A stretch of 41,555 nt of DNA from assembly GCF_000203975.2 (NCBI RefSeq), contig NZ_AFCF02000010.1:1-41555 (forward strand), read 5' to 3'. Source of the stretch: Leisingera sp. ANG1. GTDB lineage: Bacteria > Pseudomonadota > Alphaproteobacteria > Rhodobacterales > Rhodobacteraceae. Positions 30,699 through 38,967 of the stretch are shown here, piece by piece. Within the stretch, counting starts at the first letter, position 1; every line of letters starts with the position of its first letter. The translations under genes were made by a program, and so were the position numbers. A model generated the notes under the pieces. It ran no database searches, had not been told where the DNA came from, and saw nothing but the letters and a program-made list of their open reading frames with translations.

Positions 30699-31844
30699 TC
30701 ACATCGCAGCCTTGAAAAGCTGGGTAAGATTTTCCTCGGTCAGCTCAATCGGGTTGCCGCCGCAAGAGGGGTCAATGATGGCCCCCTTGACCAGCTCGGG
30801 GATGGCCGCTTCGGTTACGCCCAGGTCTGAGAGACCGCGCGGGATGCCCAAGGAGTCGTTCAGCTCCTGCACGAAGCTGCGGAACCCGTCGAAGCCGCCA
30901 TCAATGCCCAAGTAAGCCGCCGCCATTTTGAACCGGTCCGCAATCGCAGCGGCATTGAACTCCAGCACCGCGGGCATGCAGACCGCGTTGGTGGTGCCGT
31001 GGTGGGTGTTGAAATGCGCGCCGATCGGGTGGCTCATCGCGTGGATCGCGCCGAGGCCCTTCTGGAAGGCGGTGGCGCCCATTGCAGCCGCCGACATCAT
31101 CTGCGCGCGGGCCTCGATGTCGGTGCCGTCGGCATAGGCGCGCGGGAGGTAGTCCTTGACCAGGCGCATGCCCTCCAGCGCAATGCCTTGGGACATCGGG
31201 TGATAATGGGGGCTGCTGAACGCCTCGACGCAATGAGCAAATGCATCCAGCCCGGTGCCTGCAGTGATGAACTTGGGCATGCCGACGGTCAGCTCTGGAT
31301 CGCAGATCACCACCGCGGGCAGCACCTTGGGGTGGAAGATGATCTTCTTCTGGTGGGTGACGCTGTCGGTGATCACCGAGGCGCGGCCCACTTCGGAACC
31401 CGTGCCAGCGGTGGTCGGCACTGCGATGATCGGCGCAATGGCATCGGCGTCGGCGCGGGTCCACCAGTCGCCGATATCCTCAAAATCCCAAACCGGACGG
31501 GTCTGCCCTGCCATGAAGGCGACCATCTTACCCAAGTCCAGGCCGGAGCCGCCGCCAAAGGCGATCACCCCGTCATGGCCTCCCGCATTGTAGGCGGCAA
31601 CGCCGGCGTCCAGGTTCTTCTCATTCGGGTTCGGATCGACCTCGGAGAACATGGCGCGGCCCAGGCCTGCGGCCTCCAGAATGTCGAGTGTGCCTTGGGT
31701 GACCGGCAGATCGGCCAGGCCTTTGTCGGTGACCAGCAGCGGGCGCGTGATGCCGGCGGCGGCACAGGCATCCGCCAGTTCCTTGATCCGGCCTGCGCCG
31801 AACTTGATTGCGGTCGGGTAGGACCAGTTTCCAACGAGAGACAT
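30699..31844 (-). CDS. iron-containing alcohol dehydrogenase (locus B)
   Basis: A 381-residue group-III (iron-type) alcohol dehydrogenase oxidising a primary alcohol to an aldehyde with NAD. NAD-binding GGGSGLDLGKMVAF (about 97-110) and PTTAGTGSEVGRASVI are seen; metal ligands are the Asp and His in GTGLDAFAHCVEAF and the two His in GAIHAMSHPIGAHFNTHHG. It is the last gene of the seven-gene minus-strand operon, 64 nt behind the aldehyde dehydrogenase with a 10-bp hairpin in the gap. Together they would take an alcohol to an acid. Its substrate could be a gamma-glutamylated amino alcohol, which is inference from the ligase upstream. Confidence 0.93.
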   Translation of the reverse strand: MSLVGNWSYPTAIKFGAGRIKELADACAAAGITRPLLVTDKGLADLPVTQGTLDILEAAGLGRAMFSEVDPNPNEKNLDAGVAAYNAGGHDGVIAFGGGSGLDLGKMVAFMAGQTRPVWDFEDIGDWWTRADADAIAPIIAVPTTAGTGSEVGRASVITDSVTHQKKIIFHPKVLPAVVICDPELTVGMPKFITAGTGLDAFAHCVEAFSSPHYHPMSQGIALEGMRLVKDYLPRAYADGTDIEARAQMMSAAAMGATAFQKGLGAIHAMSHPIGAHFNTHHGTTNAVCMPAVLEFNAAAIADRFKMAAAYLGIDGGFDGFRSFVQELNDSLGIPRGLSDLGVTEAAIPELVKGAIIDPSCGGNPIELTEENLTQLFKAAM

Positions 31845-31867
31845 GATGTGTTCCTTTGATGCAAGTG

Positions 31868-31897
31868 GCCCGCCCCGGGAGGAGAAACGGGGCGGGC
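31868..31897 (-). terminator. hairpin between aldehyde and alcohol dehydrogenase genes
   Basis: Perfect 10-bp arms (GCCCGCCCCG and CGGGGCGGGC) with a 10-nt loop, 12 nt behind the aldehyde dehydrogenase stop. There is no T run in the minus direction, so I read it as an mRNA-processing or partial-termination hairpin that would reduce or separate expression of the last gene. Confidence 0.5.
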
Positions 31898-31908
31898 GGG
31901 GCCGTCCG

Positions 31909-33297
31909 TCAGCCGGTGACCTTTTTCAGGTGATAGGATTTCGGACGGGTCAGATTGTGATAGCCGATTACCGAGAGCCCGCCGCCGCGGCCGGTGTCCT
32001 TGCAGCCGGTCCAGCACAGGCCCGGATCCAGGTAGTCGGCGCGGTTCATGAAGACAGTGCCGGTCTCGATCCGGTCCCCCACGGCTTGCGCCCGCTCCAC
32101 ATCTCTGGTCCAGAGCGAGGCGGTGAGGCCGAAGTCGCTGTCATTCATCAGCCGGATGGCTTCCTCATCCGAGGAGACCTTCATGATGCCGACAACCGGG
32201 CCAAAGCTTTCCTCCCGCATCACCCGCATGTCGTGAGACACGTTGGTCAGGATTTGCGGCGTCAGATAGGCGCCGCCGTCATCCTCGGAAAAGGTCCCGA
32301 TATGGGCCACCGCGCCCTCCTCAACCGCCTCGGCGATCTGGCCGCGCACCTCGCTGGCAAAACGCACATTGGCCATCGGGCCGATGGTGGTCTCCGCATC
32401 AAGCGGGTTGCCCAGCTTGTAGCCCTTCACGATGGCAATCGCTTTCTCCAGGAAGGCGTCAAACAGGCTTTCGTGCACATAGATCCGCTCGATGCCGCAG
32501 CAGCATTGGCCGGAGTTGAACATGGCGCCGTCAATCAGCGTGTCCACCGCGGCGTCCAGATCGGCGTCTTCCATGACATAGCCCGGGTCCTTGCCGCCCA
32601 GCTCGGTGCCAACGCCAGTGAAGGTGCCGGCTGCCGCGCGCTCCATCGCCTGGCCGCCGCCAACCGATCCGGTAAAGTTCACGAAGTTGAAGGCCTTGGC
32701 GGCAATCAGCTCCGAGGTGGTGCCGTGATCCAAGAAGACATTCTGGAACACGTCTTCGGGGACCCCTGCGGAATGGAAGGCCTGCGCCATGCGCTCGCCA
32801 ACCAGCAGGGTCTGGGTCGCGTGCTTCAGCACCACGGTATTGCCGGCAATCAGCGAAGGCGCCACGGTGTTGATCGCGGTCATGTACGGGTAGTTCCAGG
32901 GCGCCACCACAAAGACCACGCCATGGGGGATGCGCTTGATGTAGCGTTTGAAGGTTGCGTCCTCGCCGACCTCAATATCCGCCAGCGACTCTTCGGCGAT
33001 CTTCGCCATGTGGCTGGCGCGCTCGTTGAAGCCGCCAAACTCGCCGCCGTAACGCACCGGCCGGCCCATCATATGCGCCAGTTCCGGCACGATTTCATCG
33101 TTCATCGCACCGACGGCGGCCACGCCCGCCATCACCAGTTCAATGCGCTCCTGCAAGGGCCGTTCCGCCCAGGCTGTCTGCGCTGCCCGTGCCCGTTCCG
33201 CCGCTGCAAACGCGTCCTCGCGCGACAGCACTTCGCGTTCCGCAAAGACCGATCCGTCAACCGGTGAGATGCATTTCAATACCTGGCCCATTGCCAT
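31909..33297 (-). CDS. NAD(P)-dependent aldehyde dehydrogenase (locus B)
   Basis: A 462-residue aldehyde dehydrogenase. Conserved Asn135 (VAPWNYPYM), Glu232 (TELGGKDPGYV) and the nucleophile Cys266 (FNSGQCCCGIER) are present, with coenzyme contact FTGSVGGGQ and C-terminal EESFGPVVGIMKV. Three cysteines in a row at 265-267 are notable; homologous aldehyde dehydrogenases often have two. It lies 85 nt behind the GS-like ligase and before the alcohol dehydrogenase. GGAGTGA precedes the ATG; MAMG offers two start codons. It probably oxidises the aldehyde produced by the neighbouring alcohol dehydrogenase. Confidence 0.93.
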   Translation of the reverse strand: MAMGQVLKCISPVDGSVFAEREVLSREDAFAAAERARAAQTAWAERPLQERIELVMAGVAAVGAMNDEIVPELAHMMGRPVRYGGEFGGFNERASHMAKIAEESLADIEVGEDATFKRYIKRIPHGVVFVVAPWNYPYMTAINTVAPSLIAGNTVVLKHATQTLLVGERMAQAFHSAGVPEDVFQNVFLDHGTTSELIAAKAFNFVNFTGSVGGGQAMERAAAGTFTGVGTELGGKDPGYVMEDADLDAAVDTLIDGAMFNSGQCCCGIERIYVHESLFDAFLEKAIAIVKGYKLGNPLDAETTIGPMANVRFASEVRGQIAEAVEEGAVAHIGTFSEDDGGAYLTPQILTNVSHDMRVMREESFGPVVGIMKVSSDEEAIRLMNDSDFGLTASLWTRDVERAQAVGDRIETGTVFMNRADYLDPGLCWTGCKDTGRGGGLSVIGYHNLTRPKSYHLKKVTG

Positions 33298-33325
33298 TCA
33301 CTCCATTCAGAAAGGGCAAAGCCCT

Positions 33326-33372
33326 CTTCATCTTTCCGAAAATACTCCGGGGGTCCGGGGGCTGGCCCCCGG
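33326..33372 (-). repeat. GTATTTT-type intergenic motif, copy 4, with hairpin
   Basis: On the minus strand behind the ligase stop: hairpin CCGGGGG/CCCCCGG (33372-33355, 4-nt loop), then CCCCCGGAGTATTTTCGG, AAAGATGAAG. It begins 11 nt behind the stop and is followed by a small AGGGC/GCCCT hairpin (33313-33325) before the next gene. It has the same order of parts as the copy at 6151-6200. Confidence 0.6.
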
Positions 33373-33382
33373 CGCGTCCGGA

Positions 33383-34735
33383 TCATGCCCGCTCGAACCC
33401 GCGCGCAATCTCGTAATCGGTAACCACCCGGTCAAAATCCTCGATCTCCACTTCCGCCGCGCGGACGTAGTGGTCGACCACATCATCGCCAAGGGCCTTG
33501 CGCAGCATTGCTGAGCCTTTAAGAGCCGCCGCCGCATCGCGCAGGGTGCCCGGGATCATGCCGGTATCGCCCTGGTAAACATCGCCCCGAGTGGGGGCTT
33601 GCAGCTCCAGCCCTTCTTCGATGCCGGCAATGCCGGCCGCCAGCATGCCTGCCATCGCCAGATAGGGGTTCATGTCGGAGCCCGGAATGCGGCATTCGAC
33701 GCGGATTGCCTTGGTCCCGTCGCCGCACAGCCGGTAGCCCGCGGTGCGGTTGTCCACAGACCAGATGATCCGGGTTGGCGCAAAGGTGCCCTTCATGAAG
33801 CGCTTGTAGCTGTTGATATAGGGCGCCATGAAGGCGGTGTAGTCGGGCGCGTATTTCAGCAGGCCCGCCATATAGTTCTTCATCAGCGCGGACATGCCTA
33901 GCTCGTCGCTCTCGTCAAAGAACGCAGGGCTGCCGTCCTGCCACAGCGACTGATGCACATGGGAGGAGGAGCCGACCTTGTCGTGACTCCACTTCGGAAG
34001 GAAGGTCACCGCGTGACCCTGTTGCTCGGCGATTTCCTTGATCGCGTGTTTGGCAATGGTGTGGAACTCTGCCGTGTCCATCGCCGCCGTGTATTTGATG
34101 TTCAGCTCTTCCTGGCCGGTCTCGGCCTCTCCCTTGGAGTTCTCGATCGGCAGCCCCGCATCCCACAAGTGGTTGCGGATCGGGCGCATCACATGCTCCT
34201 CGCGGGTTGTCTGCAGGATGTTGTAATCCTCGTTGTAGCCGGAGATCGGCTCGAGGTCGCGGAAACCCGAGCGGCGGATCTCGTCAAAGCTCCTGGCGAA
34301 CAGGAAAAACTCCAGCTCGGTGGCGCACATGGCGTCGTAGCCCATCGCCTTCAGCCGGTTCACCTGCTTCTTCAGGATCGCCCGGGGGGAGTGGGAGACT
34401 TCCTCGTGGGTGTGGTGGTCCAGCACGTCGCACAGCACCATCACGGTGCCCTCCAGCCACGGCACCGGGCGCAGGGTGGCGAGGTCGGGCTTCATCACAT
34501 AATCGCCGTAACCGCGTTCCCAGCTGGTCGAGGCATAGCCGTCCGGCGTCGCCATCGCCAGGTCGGTCGCCAGCAGGTAGTTGCAGCAATGGGTTTCCTC
34601 CCAGGCGCCGTTCACGAAATGCTTGGCATGGAAGCGCTTGCCCATCAGGCGGCCCTGCATGTCCACAAGGCAGACTAGAACAGTGTCTACGGTGCCATCG
34701 GCAACCTGATCCTTAAGAGTGTCGAAGGAGAGCAT
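33383..34735 (-). CDS. glutamine synthetase-like gamma-glutamyl ligase (locus B)
   Basis: A 450-residue member of the glutamine synthetase superfamily, most likely gamma-glutamylating an amine or amino alcohol. N-terminal DMQGRLMGKRFHAKHF, metal-binding Glu140 and Glu142 in TELEFFLF, GEAETGQEELNI, the HxH pair in GSSSHVHQSLW, the nucleotide segment SVDNRTAGYRLCG and ECRIPGSDMNPYLAMAG are all there. Unlike the locus A ligase it keeps the HxH pair, so the two are different subfamilies. I start at MLSFDTLKDQ; a start nine codons earlier is possible. It follows dctP across competing hairpins and precedes the two dehydrogenases. Substrate unknown. Confidence 0.87.
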   Translation of the reverse strand: MLSFDTLKDQVADGTVDTVLVCLVDMQGRLMGKRFHAKHFVNGAWEETHCCNYLLATDLAMATPDGYASTSWERGYGDYVMKPDLATLRPVPWLEGTVMVLCDVLDHHTHEEVSHSPRAILKKQVNRLKAMGYDAMCATELEFFLFARSFDEIRRSGFRDLEPISGYNEDYNILQTTREEHVMRPIRNHLWDAGLPIENSKGEAETGQEELNIKYTAAMDTAEFHTIAKHAIKEIAEQQGHAVTFLPKWSHDKVGSSSHVHQSLWQDGSPAFFDESDELGMSALMKNYMAGLLKYAPDYTAFMAPYINSYKRFMKGTFAPTRIIWSVDNRTAGYRLCGDGTKAIRVECRIPGSDMNPYLAMAGMLAAGIAGIEEGLELQAPTRGDVYQGDTGMIPGTLRDAAAALKGSAMLRKALGDDVVDHYVRAAEVEIEDFDRVVTDYEIARGFERA

Positions 34736-34759
34736 GAGCGGCCCTTTGTCTGTTGCGCG

Positions 34760-34834
34760 CAAAACTTTTCTTCAAAAGTTTTGGCAAATTCCTTGAGTAA
34801 GGAATTTGGCCCGCTTAGACGCAGGCCAAATTCC
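34760..34834 (-). promoter_or_regulatory. competing hairpins between dctP and the ligase gene
   Basis: On the transcribed minus strand, in order: GGAATTTGGCC (34834-34824), GGCCAAATTCC (34811-34801), AAGGAATTTG (34794-34785), then a perfect hairpin with 10-bp arms and a 4-nt loop (CAAAACTTTT and its complement, 34783-34760). The second segment can pair with the first (11 bp) or, extended to GGCCAAATTCCTT, with the third (10 bp), but not both. This is the layout of an attenuator or processing switch; no leader peptide is seen. Confidence 0.6.
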
Positions 34835-34851
34835 ATGTTTCAGCGCTGGCC

Positions 34852-35886
34852 TCAGCCGTAACGGTAGGGACGGCCGGCCTTCTGCATGTCAGCGTTATAC
34901 TTCTTGAAGATCTCCACAACCTTCGCCTTGGTTTCGGACTCGGCCGCGATTTCATCCCAGAATTTCACGGCCGCGTCTTCCACTTGCTGCCACTCGTTGT
35001 CCGGAATGGTGGTCAGCTTCATCTTGTCACCGTTCACGCGCAAGGATGCTTCGCCGCCCCAGTACCACCACTGGCGGTAATAATGCGACTGGTCGCAGCA
35101 GACGCGGAACAGGGTCTGCAGATCTTCCGGAAGCTCGTTCCAGCGGCCCTGGTTGGCAAAGAACGACCCCGCCCAGGCGCCGGAGATGTTGTTGGTCAGG
35201 AAGTAGTCGGTCACATCAGCCCAGCCGACGGTGTAGTCCTCGGTTATGCCGGACCAGGCGATGCCGTCCAGCTCGCCGGTCTGCACCGCAACTTCGATGT
35301 CCTCCCAGGGCAGGGTGACCGGCACCACGCCGAACTGGGCCAGGAAGCGGCCCGCGGTCGGGAAGGTGAAGACGCGCTTGCCCTTCAGGTCCGCCAGCGA
35401 GTTGATCGGGTCCTTGGTGGCAAAGTGGCATGGATCCCAGGCGCCGGCCGAGATGTGCTTGACGCCGACCTTGGAGTATTCCTCGTCCCAGATCTCGTTC
35501 AGGCCGTACTGGTTGAACAGCACCGGAACGTCCAGCGAGTAGCGGGAGGCAAAGGGGAAGTAGCCGCCGAACACGGTGACTTCGGTGGGCGAAGCCATCG
35601 AGTCGTCATCCGACTGCACCGCGTCGATGGTGCCGCGCTGCATGGCGCGGAACAGCTCGCCCGTGGGAACCAGCTGGTCGGCATAGTATAGCTCGATCTG
35701 CATCCGGTCGCCGGCGATCTTGTTGAACATATCGATGGCGGGTTTCACCACATGCTCGGCCAGCGCAGCACCTGCATAGGTCTGCATCCGCCACTTGATG
35801 GTGGACTGGGCCAGCGCCGGGGTGGCCAGCGGTGCCGCCATGGCGCCAACGCCGGCGGACTGAAGAAACTTACGTCTTGTTGTCAT
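34852..35886 (-). CDS. dctP: TRAP transporter substrate-binding protein (DctP family)
   Basis: A 344-residue periplasmic TRAP binding protein. It has a twin-arginine signal (RRKFLQSAGVGAMAAP, cleavage expected after TPALA at about 26), then IKWRMQTYAG, a ligand-domain Arg-type region GKRVFTFPTAGRFLAQFG and LDGIAWSGITEDYTVGWADV. It resembles the mannitol/lactate-like TRAP-T binding group with many aromatic residues (SHYYRQWWYWGGEAS). The start MTTRRKF has AAGGAGTGAG upstream. It lies 51 nt behind dctM. It should deliver the substrate that the operon degrades, so an amino alcohol or amine-derived acid is possible; not provable here. Confidence 0.93.
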   Translation of the reverse strand: MTTRRKFLQSAGVGAMAAPLATPALAQSTIKWRMQTYAGAALAEHVVKPAIDMFNKIAGDRMQIELYYADQLVPTGELFRAMQRGTIDAVQSDDDSMASPTEVTVFGGYFPFASRYSLDVPVLFNQYGLNEIWDEEYSKVGVKHISAGAWDPCHFATKDPINSLADLKGKRVFTFPTAGRFLAQFGVVPVTLPWEDIEVAVQTGELDGIAWSGITEDYTVGWADVTDYFLTNNISGAWAGSFFANQGRWNELPEDLQTLFRVCCDQSHYYRQWWYWGGEASLRVNGDKMKLTTIPDNEWQQVEDAAVKFWDEIAAESETKAKVVEIFKKYNADMQKAGRPYRYG

Positions 35887-35937
35887 AATTCTCACTCCTT
35901 GTTGAAACATCCGGCCCCTTGGCAGGACTCTCCTTGG

Positions 35938-37440
35938 TTATTTTCCGTAGACATATTCCGGCAGCCACAGGGCGATTTGCGGGAAGATCATGATCAGGGC
36001 GAGCGCCAGCACCATCACTGCGGCAAAGGGGATGATCGAGACATAGATGTCCTTCAGTCCGATCTCCGGCGGCGCCATGGCGCGCATCAGGAACAGGTTG
36101 TAGCCAAACGGCGGCGTCATATAGGCGATCTGGGTGGTGATGGTGTAAAGCACCCCGTACCAGATCAGGTCGAAGCCAAGCGCCCCCACCAGCGGCACAT
36201 AGAGCGGCGCCACGATCACCAGCATCGCGGTGTCATCCAGGAAGGTGCCCATCACGATAAAGCTCAGCTGCATCAGGATCAGGATCATCCAGGGGCTGAG
36301 ACCCAGTTTGGTGGTGAACAGGTCCTCGATTGCCTTGACTGCACCTAGGCCGTCAAAAATGGCGCCAAAGGCCAGGGCTGCGAGGATGATCCACATGAAC
36401 ATGCAGGAGATGCCAAGCGTCGAGCGCACTGAGTTTTCGAACACCTCTTTGGTCATCCGCCCCTTCAGCACCGCCGCGATGAAGGCGGTCATGGCGCCGA
36501 TGGCAGAGCTTTCCACCAGAGAGGTCCAGCCGTTCACAAAGGGCACCATCATCGCGGCAAAGATCGCCAGCGGCAGCACGCCGGAGAACAGCAGGCGGTA
36601 CTTCTCCTTCATGAAAACGTCCTTGTAGAACATCGCGTTCTTGCGGGTCAGGAAGGAGAGGAGGCCGAGCGCCAGTGCCACGCCAAGCGCGGACTTGGTT
36701 TCCATAGCACCGGACAGGATCAAGAGCGGAACCAGCACCAGCGCACCCAGCACGATGTAGTTCAGGCGCAGCGGATGGTCGGTGACTTGTTCGTACTCAG
36801 CCAGATCTTCAGGGTGCATTGCCGGGCCGAGGTTCGGCTGCATCCGGGCGCGGACGTAGATGTAGATGATGAACATGGTGGCCATCAGCAAGCCCGGGAT
36901 CACACCAGCCAGCCACAGCTGCCCCACGGGCTGGCGCGCGATCATCGCATAGAGCACCAGCACCACCGAAGGGGGCACCAGAATGCCGAGCGAGGAGCCC
37001 GCCTGAATGGTGCCGGTAACTAGGATCTTGTCATAACCACGGCGCAGAAGCTCCGGCAGCGCAATGGTGGCGCCGATGGCCATGCCGGCAACCGACAGGC
37101 CGTTCATCGCCGAAATCAGAACCATCAGGCCGATGGTGCCAATCGCCAAGCCGCCCTTAACCGGCCCCATCCATACGTGGAACATCCGGTAGAGGTCGTC
37201 GGCGATCTTCGACTCCGACAGCACGTAGCCCATGAAGATGAACATCGGCAGGGTCAGAAGCGGATACCATTTCATCAGCTTCATGGCGGCAGAAAACGGG
37301 ATCTCCACCCCGCCGGTGCCCCACAGAAGCATGCCCGCGACCGCGCCGACAAAGCCGATGGCGCCGAACACCCTCTGGCCGGTCATCAGCATGAGCATCA
37401 TGCCGGCAAACATCACGATGGCGATCCATTCGTAGGACAT
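35938..37440 (-). CDS. dctM: TRAP transporter large permease (DctM family)
   Basis: A 500-residue inner-membrane permease with about 12-14 hydrophobic segments, the ion-coupled channel of the TRAP system. Family stretches are FIFMGYVLSES, GTIGLMVLISAMNGLSVAGM, GTIQAGSSLGILVPPSVVLV and, near the end, FLDDTAMLVIVAPLYVPLV with TTQIAYMTPPFGYNLFLMR. Its start overlaps the dctQ stop by one base (TGATG), showing coupling. Length is somewhat above the usual 425-450, with an additional soluble stretch near residues 195-225 (RARMQPNLGPAMHPEDLAEY). Confidence 0.94.
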   Translation of the reverse strand: MSYEWIAIVMFAGMMLMLMTGQRVFGAIGFVGAVAGMLLWGTGGVEIPFSAAMKLMKWYPLLTLPMFIFMGYVLSESKIADDLYRMFHVWMGPVKGGLAIGTIGLMVLISAMNGLSVAGMAIGATIALPELLRRGYDKILVTGTIQAGSSLGILVPPSVVLVLYAMIARQPVGQLWLAGVIPGLLMATMFIIYIYVRARMQPNLGPAMHPEDLAEYEQVTDHPLRLNYIVLGALVLVPLLILSGAMETKSALGVALALGLLSFLTRKNAMFYKDVFMKEKYRLLFSGVLPLAIFAAMMVPFVNGWTSLVESSAIGAMTAFIAAVLKGRMTKEVFENSVRSTLGISCMFMWIILAALAFGAIFDGLGAVKAIEDLFTTKLGLSPWMILILMQLSFIVMGTFLDDTAMLVIVAPLYVPLVGALGFDLIWYGVLYTITTQIAYMTPPFGYNLFLMRAMAPPEIGLKDIYVSIIPFAAVMVLALALIMIFPQIALWLPEYVYGK

Positions 37441-38036
37441 CAGATTTCAACTCCGCGCAGGCGCCCGATATCCCGGAACAGTTCGGCAAGGCATTGCAGC
37501 AGCATCAGGAAGACGCCAAAGCAAAGGATGGTTTTGACGGGCCACAGGAACGGCCGCCAGGCGGTGGAGCTGCGCTCCAGATAGCCGAGCTGTTCGCCGG
37601 CAGCGGTGGGACCTTCGGTCACAAGCGTCTTCAGCAGATCCCAGAAGAACTGCAGCGGTTCCAGCCCGAAATAGCCAAGGGAATAGGCGGTTGAGCTGAG
37701 AGCGCCGTACATCAGGATCACCAGATAGGCGATCAGGAAAAGCACGGTGAAAGCATCGACCATCGCCTTGGTCTTCGTGGACCATGCCCCGTAGAACAGG
37801 TCCATCCGCACATTTGACCCGAGTTGCATGGAGTAGGGGCCGCCCAGAACGTAATAGGCGACCATCACGAACTGCGCGGTCTCCAGCGTCCAGAGCGACG
37901 GGTTGAAAAACGTCTTGGAGACCGAGGACCACAGAAGCACCCCGATCAGAGCAAAGATCAGATACATGGCAAAGCGGCCAATGGCGCGGTTCATCGCGTC
38001 GATGCCGCGGACGTAAGCCCGGATAATTCTAGGCAT
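37440..38036 (-). CDS. dctQ: TRAP transporter small permease (DctQ family)
   Basis: A 198-residue membrane protein with four hydrophobic segments (about 22-40, 55-68, 92-112 and 168-186), the small subunit that pairs with DctM. RSV-type DctQ features include SLWTLETAQFVMVAYYVLGG and SNVRMDLFYGAWS. It overlaps the amidohydrolase gene upstream by 8 nt and dctM downstream by 1 nt, so the operon is tightly coupled. Confidence 0.9.
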   Translation of the reverse strand: MPRIIRAYVRGIDAMNRAIGRFAMYLIFALIGVLLWSSVSKTFFNPSLWTLETAQFVMVAYYVLGGPYSMQLGSNVRMDLFYGAWSTKTKAMVDAFTVLFLIAYLVILMYGALSSTAYSLGYFGLEPLQFFWDLLKTLVTEGPTAAGEQLGYLERSSTAWRPFLWPVKTILCFGVFLMLLQCLAELFRDIGRLRGVEI

Positions 38037-38814
38037 CTGGCCCTCCCTCTGCCGTCAGCGCGGCCAGGGCTGGGCGCAGCAATGTCAGCATTTCTTCTGC
38101 CATGGCCTCTTCTTCTTCTGGTGACGCCACCAGATCATTGCGGATCTCGATCATTACATTGGCCAGCCCATGCGCCAGCCCGTGGATTTTCAATGAATGG
38201 GTGACGCCGTCAGCCGGGCCATAGGGCTCGTTTCGTTCAACCCGGCGGTGCGGCAGGGCAGGGGCCTCTGCCAGCATCGCGTCTGCCAGGCGGCTGTCGT
38301 CATCGTGCAGGATGCCGATCTCCACCGCGCGCTGCTTGCCGAAATAGACTGGCGTAAAGCTGTGCATCGTGACCAGAACAGTCTGCAGCCCGGATTCTTT
38401 GCGGGCCTTGATCACCTCAGAAACGGCAGCGCAGAAGGGGTCATAAACCGTTTCAACCCGTTCCAGGCGCTGTTCTGCGGTCAGTCCCTTGTTGCCGGGA
38501 ATTTCCACCAGTTCGGATTTCCCCGGCATTGCGCTGGAGGCCTCTGGCGGGCGGTTGCAGTCGTAGACCAGCCGCGACACGGTGCTGGCAACCATCGGGG
38601 CATCCAGCACTTTGGACATATGCAGGGCCACGGCCCGCGCGCCTGGGTCCCATGCGGCATGGCTCAGCCGGTCGGCCTCGCGCAGGCCCAGCCCGTCATA
38701 ACGGGCGGGGATATTGCTGGAGGCATGCTCGCACAGAAGCAGGACCGGGCTGGTGCCGTTACGGTTCACCACCTCCACCGCGTCCTTCTGAGTGTGAGAA
38801 TCACTCTCGTGCAT
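38029..38814 (-). CDS. N-formylglutamate amidohydrolase-family protein
   Basis: A 261-residue zinc-amidase-type protein of the N-formylglutamate amidohydrolase (FGase) family, which cleaves an acyl amide from glutamate or related compounds. Recognisable stretches are VLLLCEHASSNIPARYDGLG, AWDPGARAVALHMSK, SRLVYDCNRPP, VTMHSFTPVYFGKQRAVEIG and the end VMIEIRNDLV. It is the first gene of the locus B operon, starting at MHESDSH with GGGAGG upstream; the longer frame to 38850 is less likely. Given a glutamate-joining ligase in the same operon, release of a gamma-glutamyl product is my inference for its role; hydrolysis of formylglutamate in histidine breakdown is the alternative, but no hut genes are nearby. 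Confidence 0.87.
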   Translation of the reverse strand: MHESDSHTQKDAVEVVNRNGTSPVLLLCEHASSNIPARYDGLGLREADRLSHAAWDPGARAVALHMSKVLDAPMVASTVSRLVYDCNRPPEASSAMPGKSELVEIPGNKGLTAEQRLERVETVYDPFCAAVSEVIKARKESGLQTVLVTMHSFTPVYFGKQRAVEIGILHDDDSRLADAMLAEAPALPHRRVERNEPYGPADGVTHSLKIHGLAHGLANVMIEIRNDLVASPEEEEAMAEEMLTLLRPALAALTAEGGPDA

Positions 38815-38833
38815 GCGCCGCCTCCCTGCGAAT

Positions 38834-38920
38834 TGGAAAAATGTTTCCATGAAGAGATATTTGTGTCAATATCTTTTCATGATCGGTTCCGGACAGAGAT
38901 TCCTGAAACTTTCTTTTCAG
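38834..38920. promoter_or_regulatory. divergent operator region of the RpiR regulator and locus B operon
   Basis: Three inverted repeats with GAAA/TTTC-like halves: TGGAAA-N4-TTTCCA (38834-38849); CATGAAGAGATATT and AATATCTTTTCATG around 6 nt (38848-38881, 13 of 14 pairs); CTGAAA-N6-TTTCAG (38903-38920). CGGTTCCGG also occurs twice (38884-38892, 38923-38931). Phased palindromes between a regulator and its target operon are good operator candidates for the SIS-domain regulator. Confidence 0.65.
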
Positions 38921-38967
38921 GCCGGTTCCGGGGTAGAAAGTGTCTGTTCAAAAACAGGATTGCGCCG

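Noticed and set aside
38197-38967. Long 5' extension of the RpiR frame
   Set aside because: It is antisense to the amidohydrolase gene and through the promoter region; the HTH domain begins only after the TTG at 38968.
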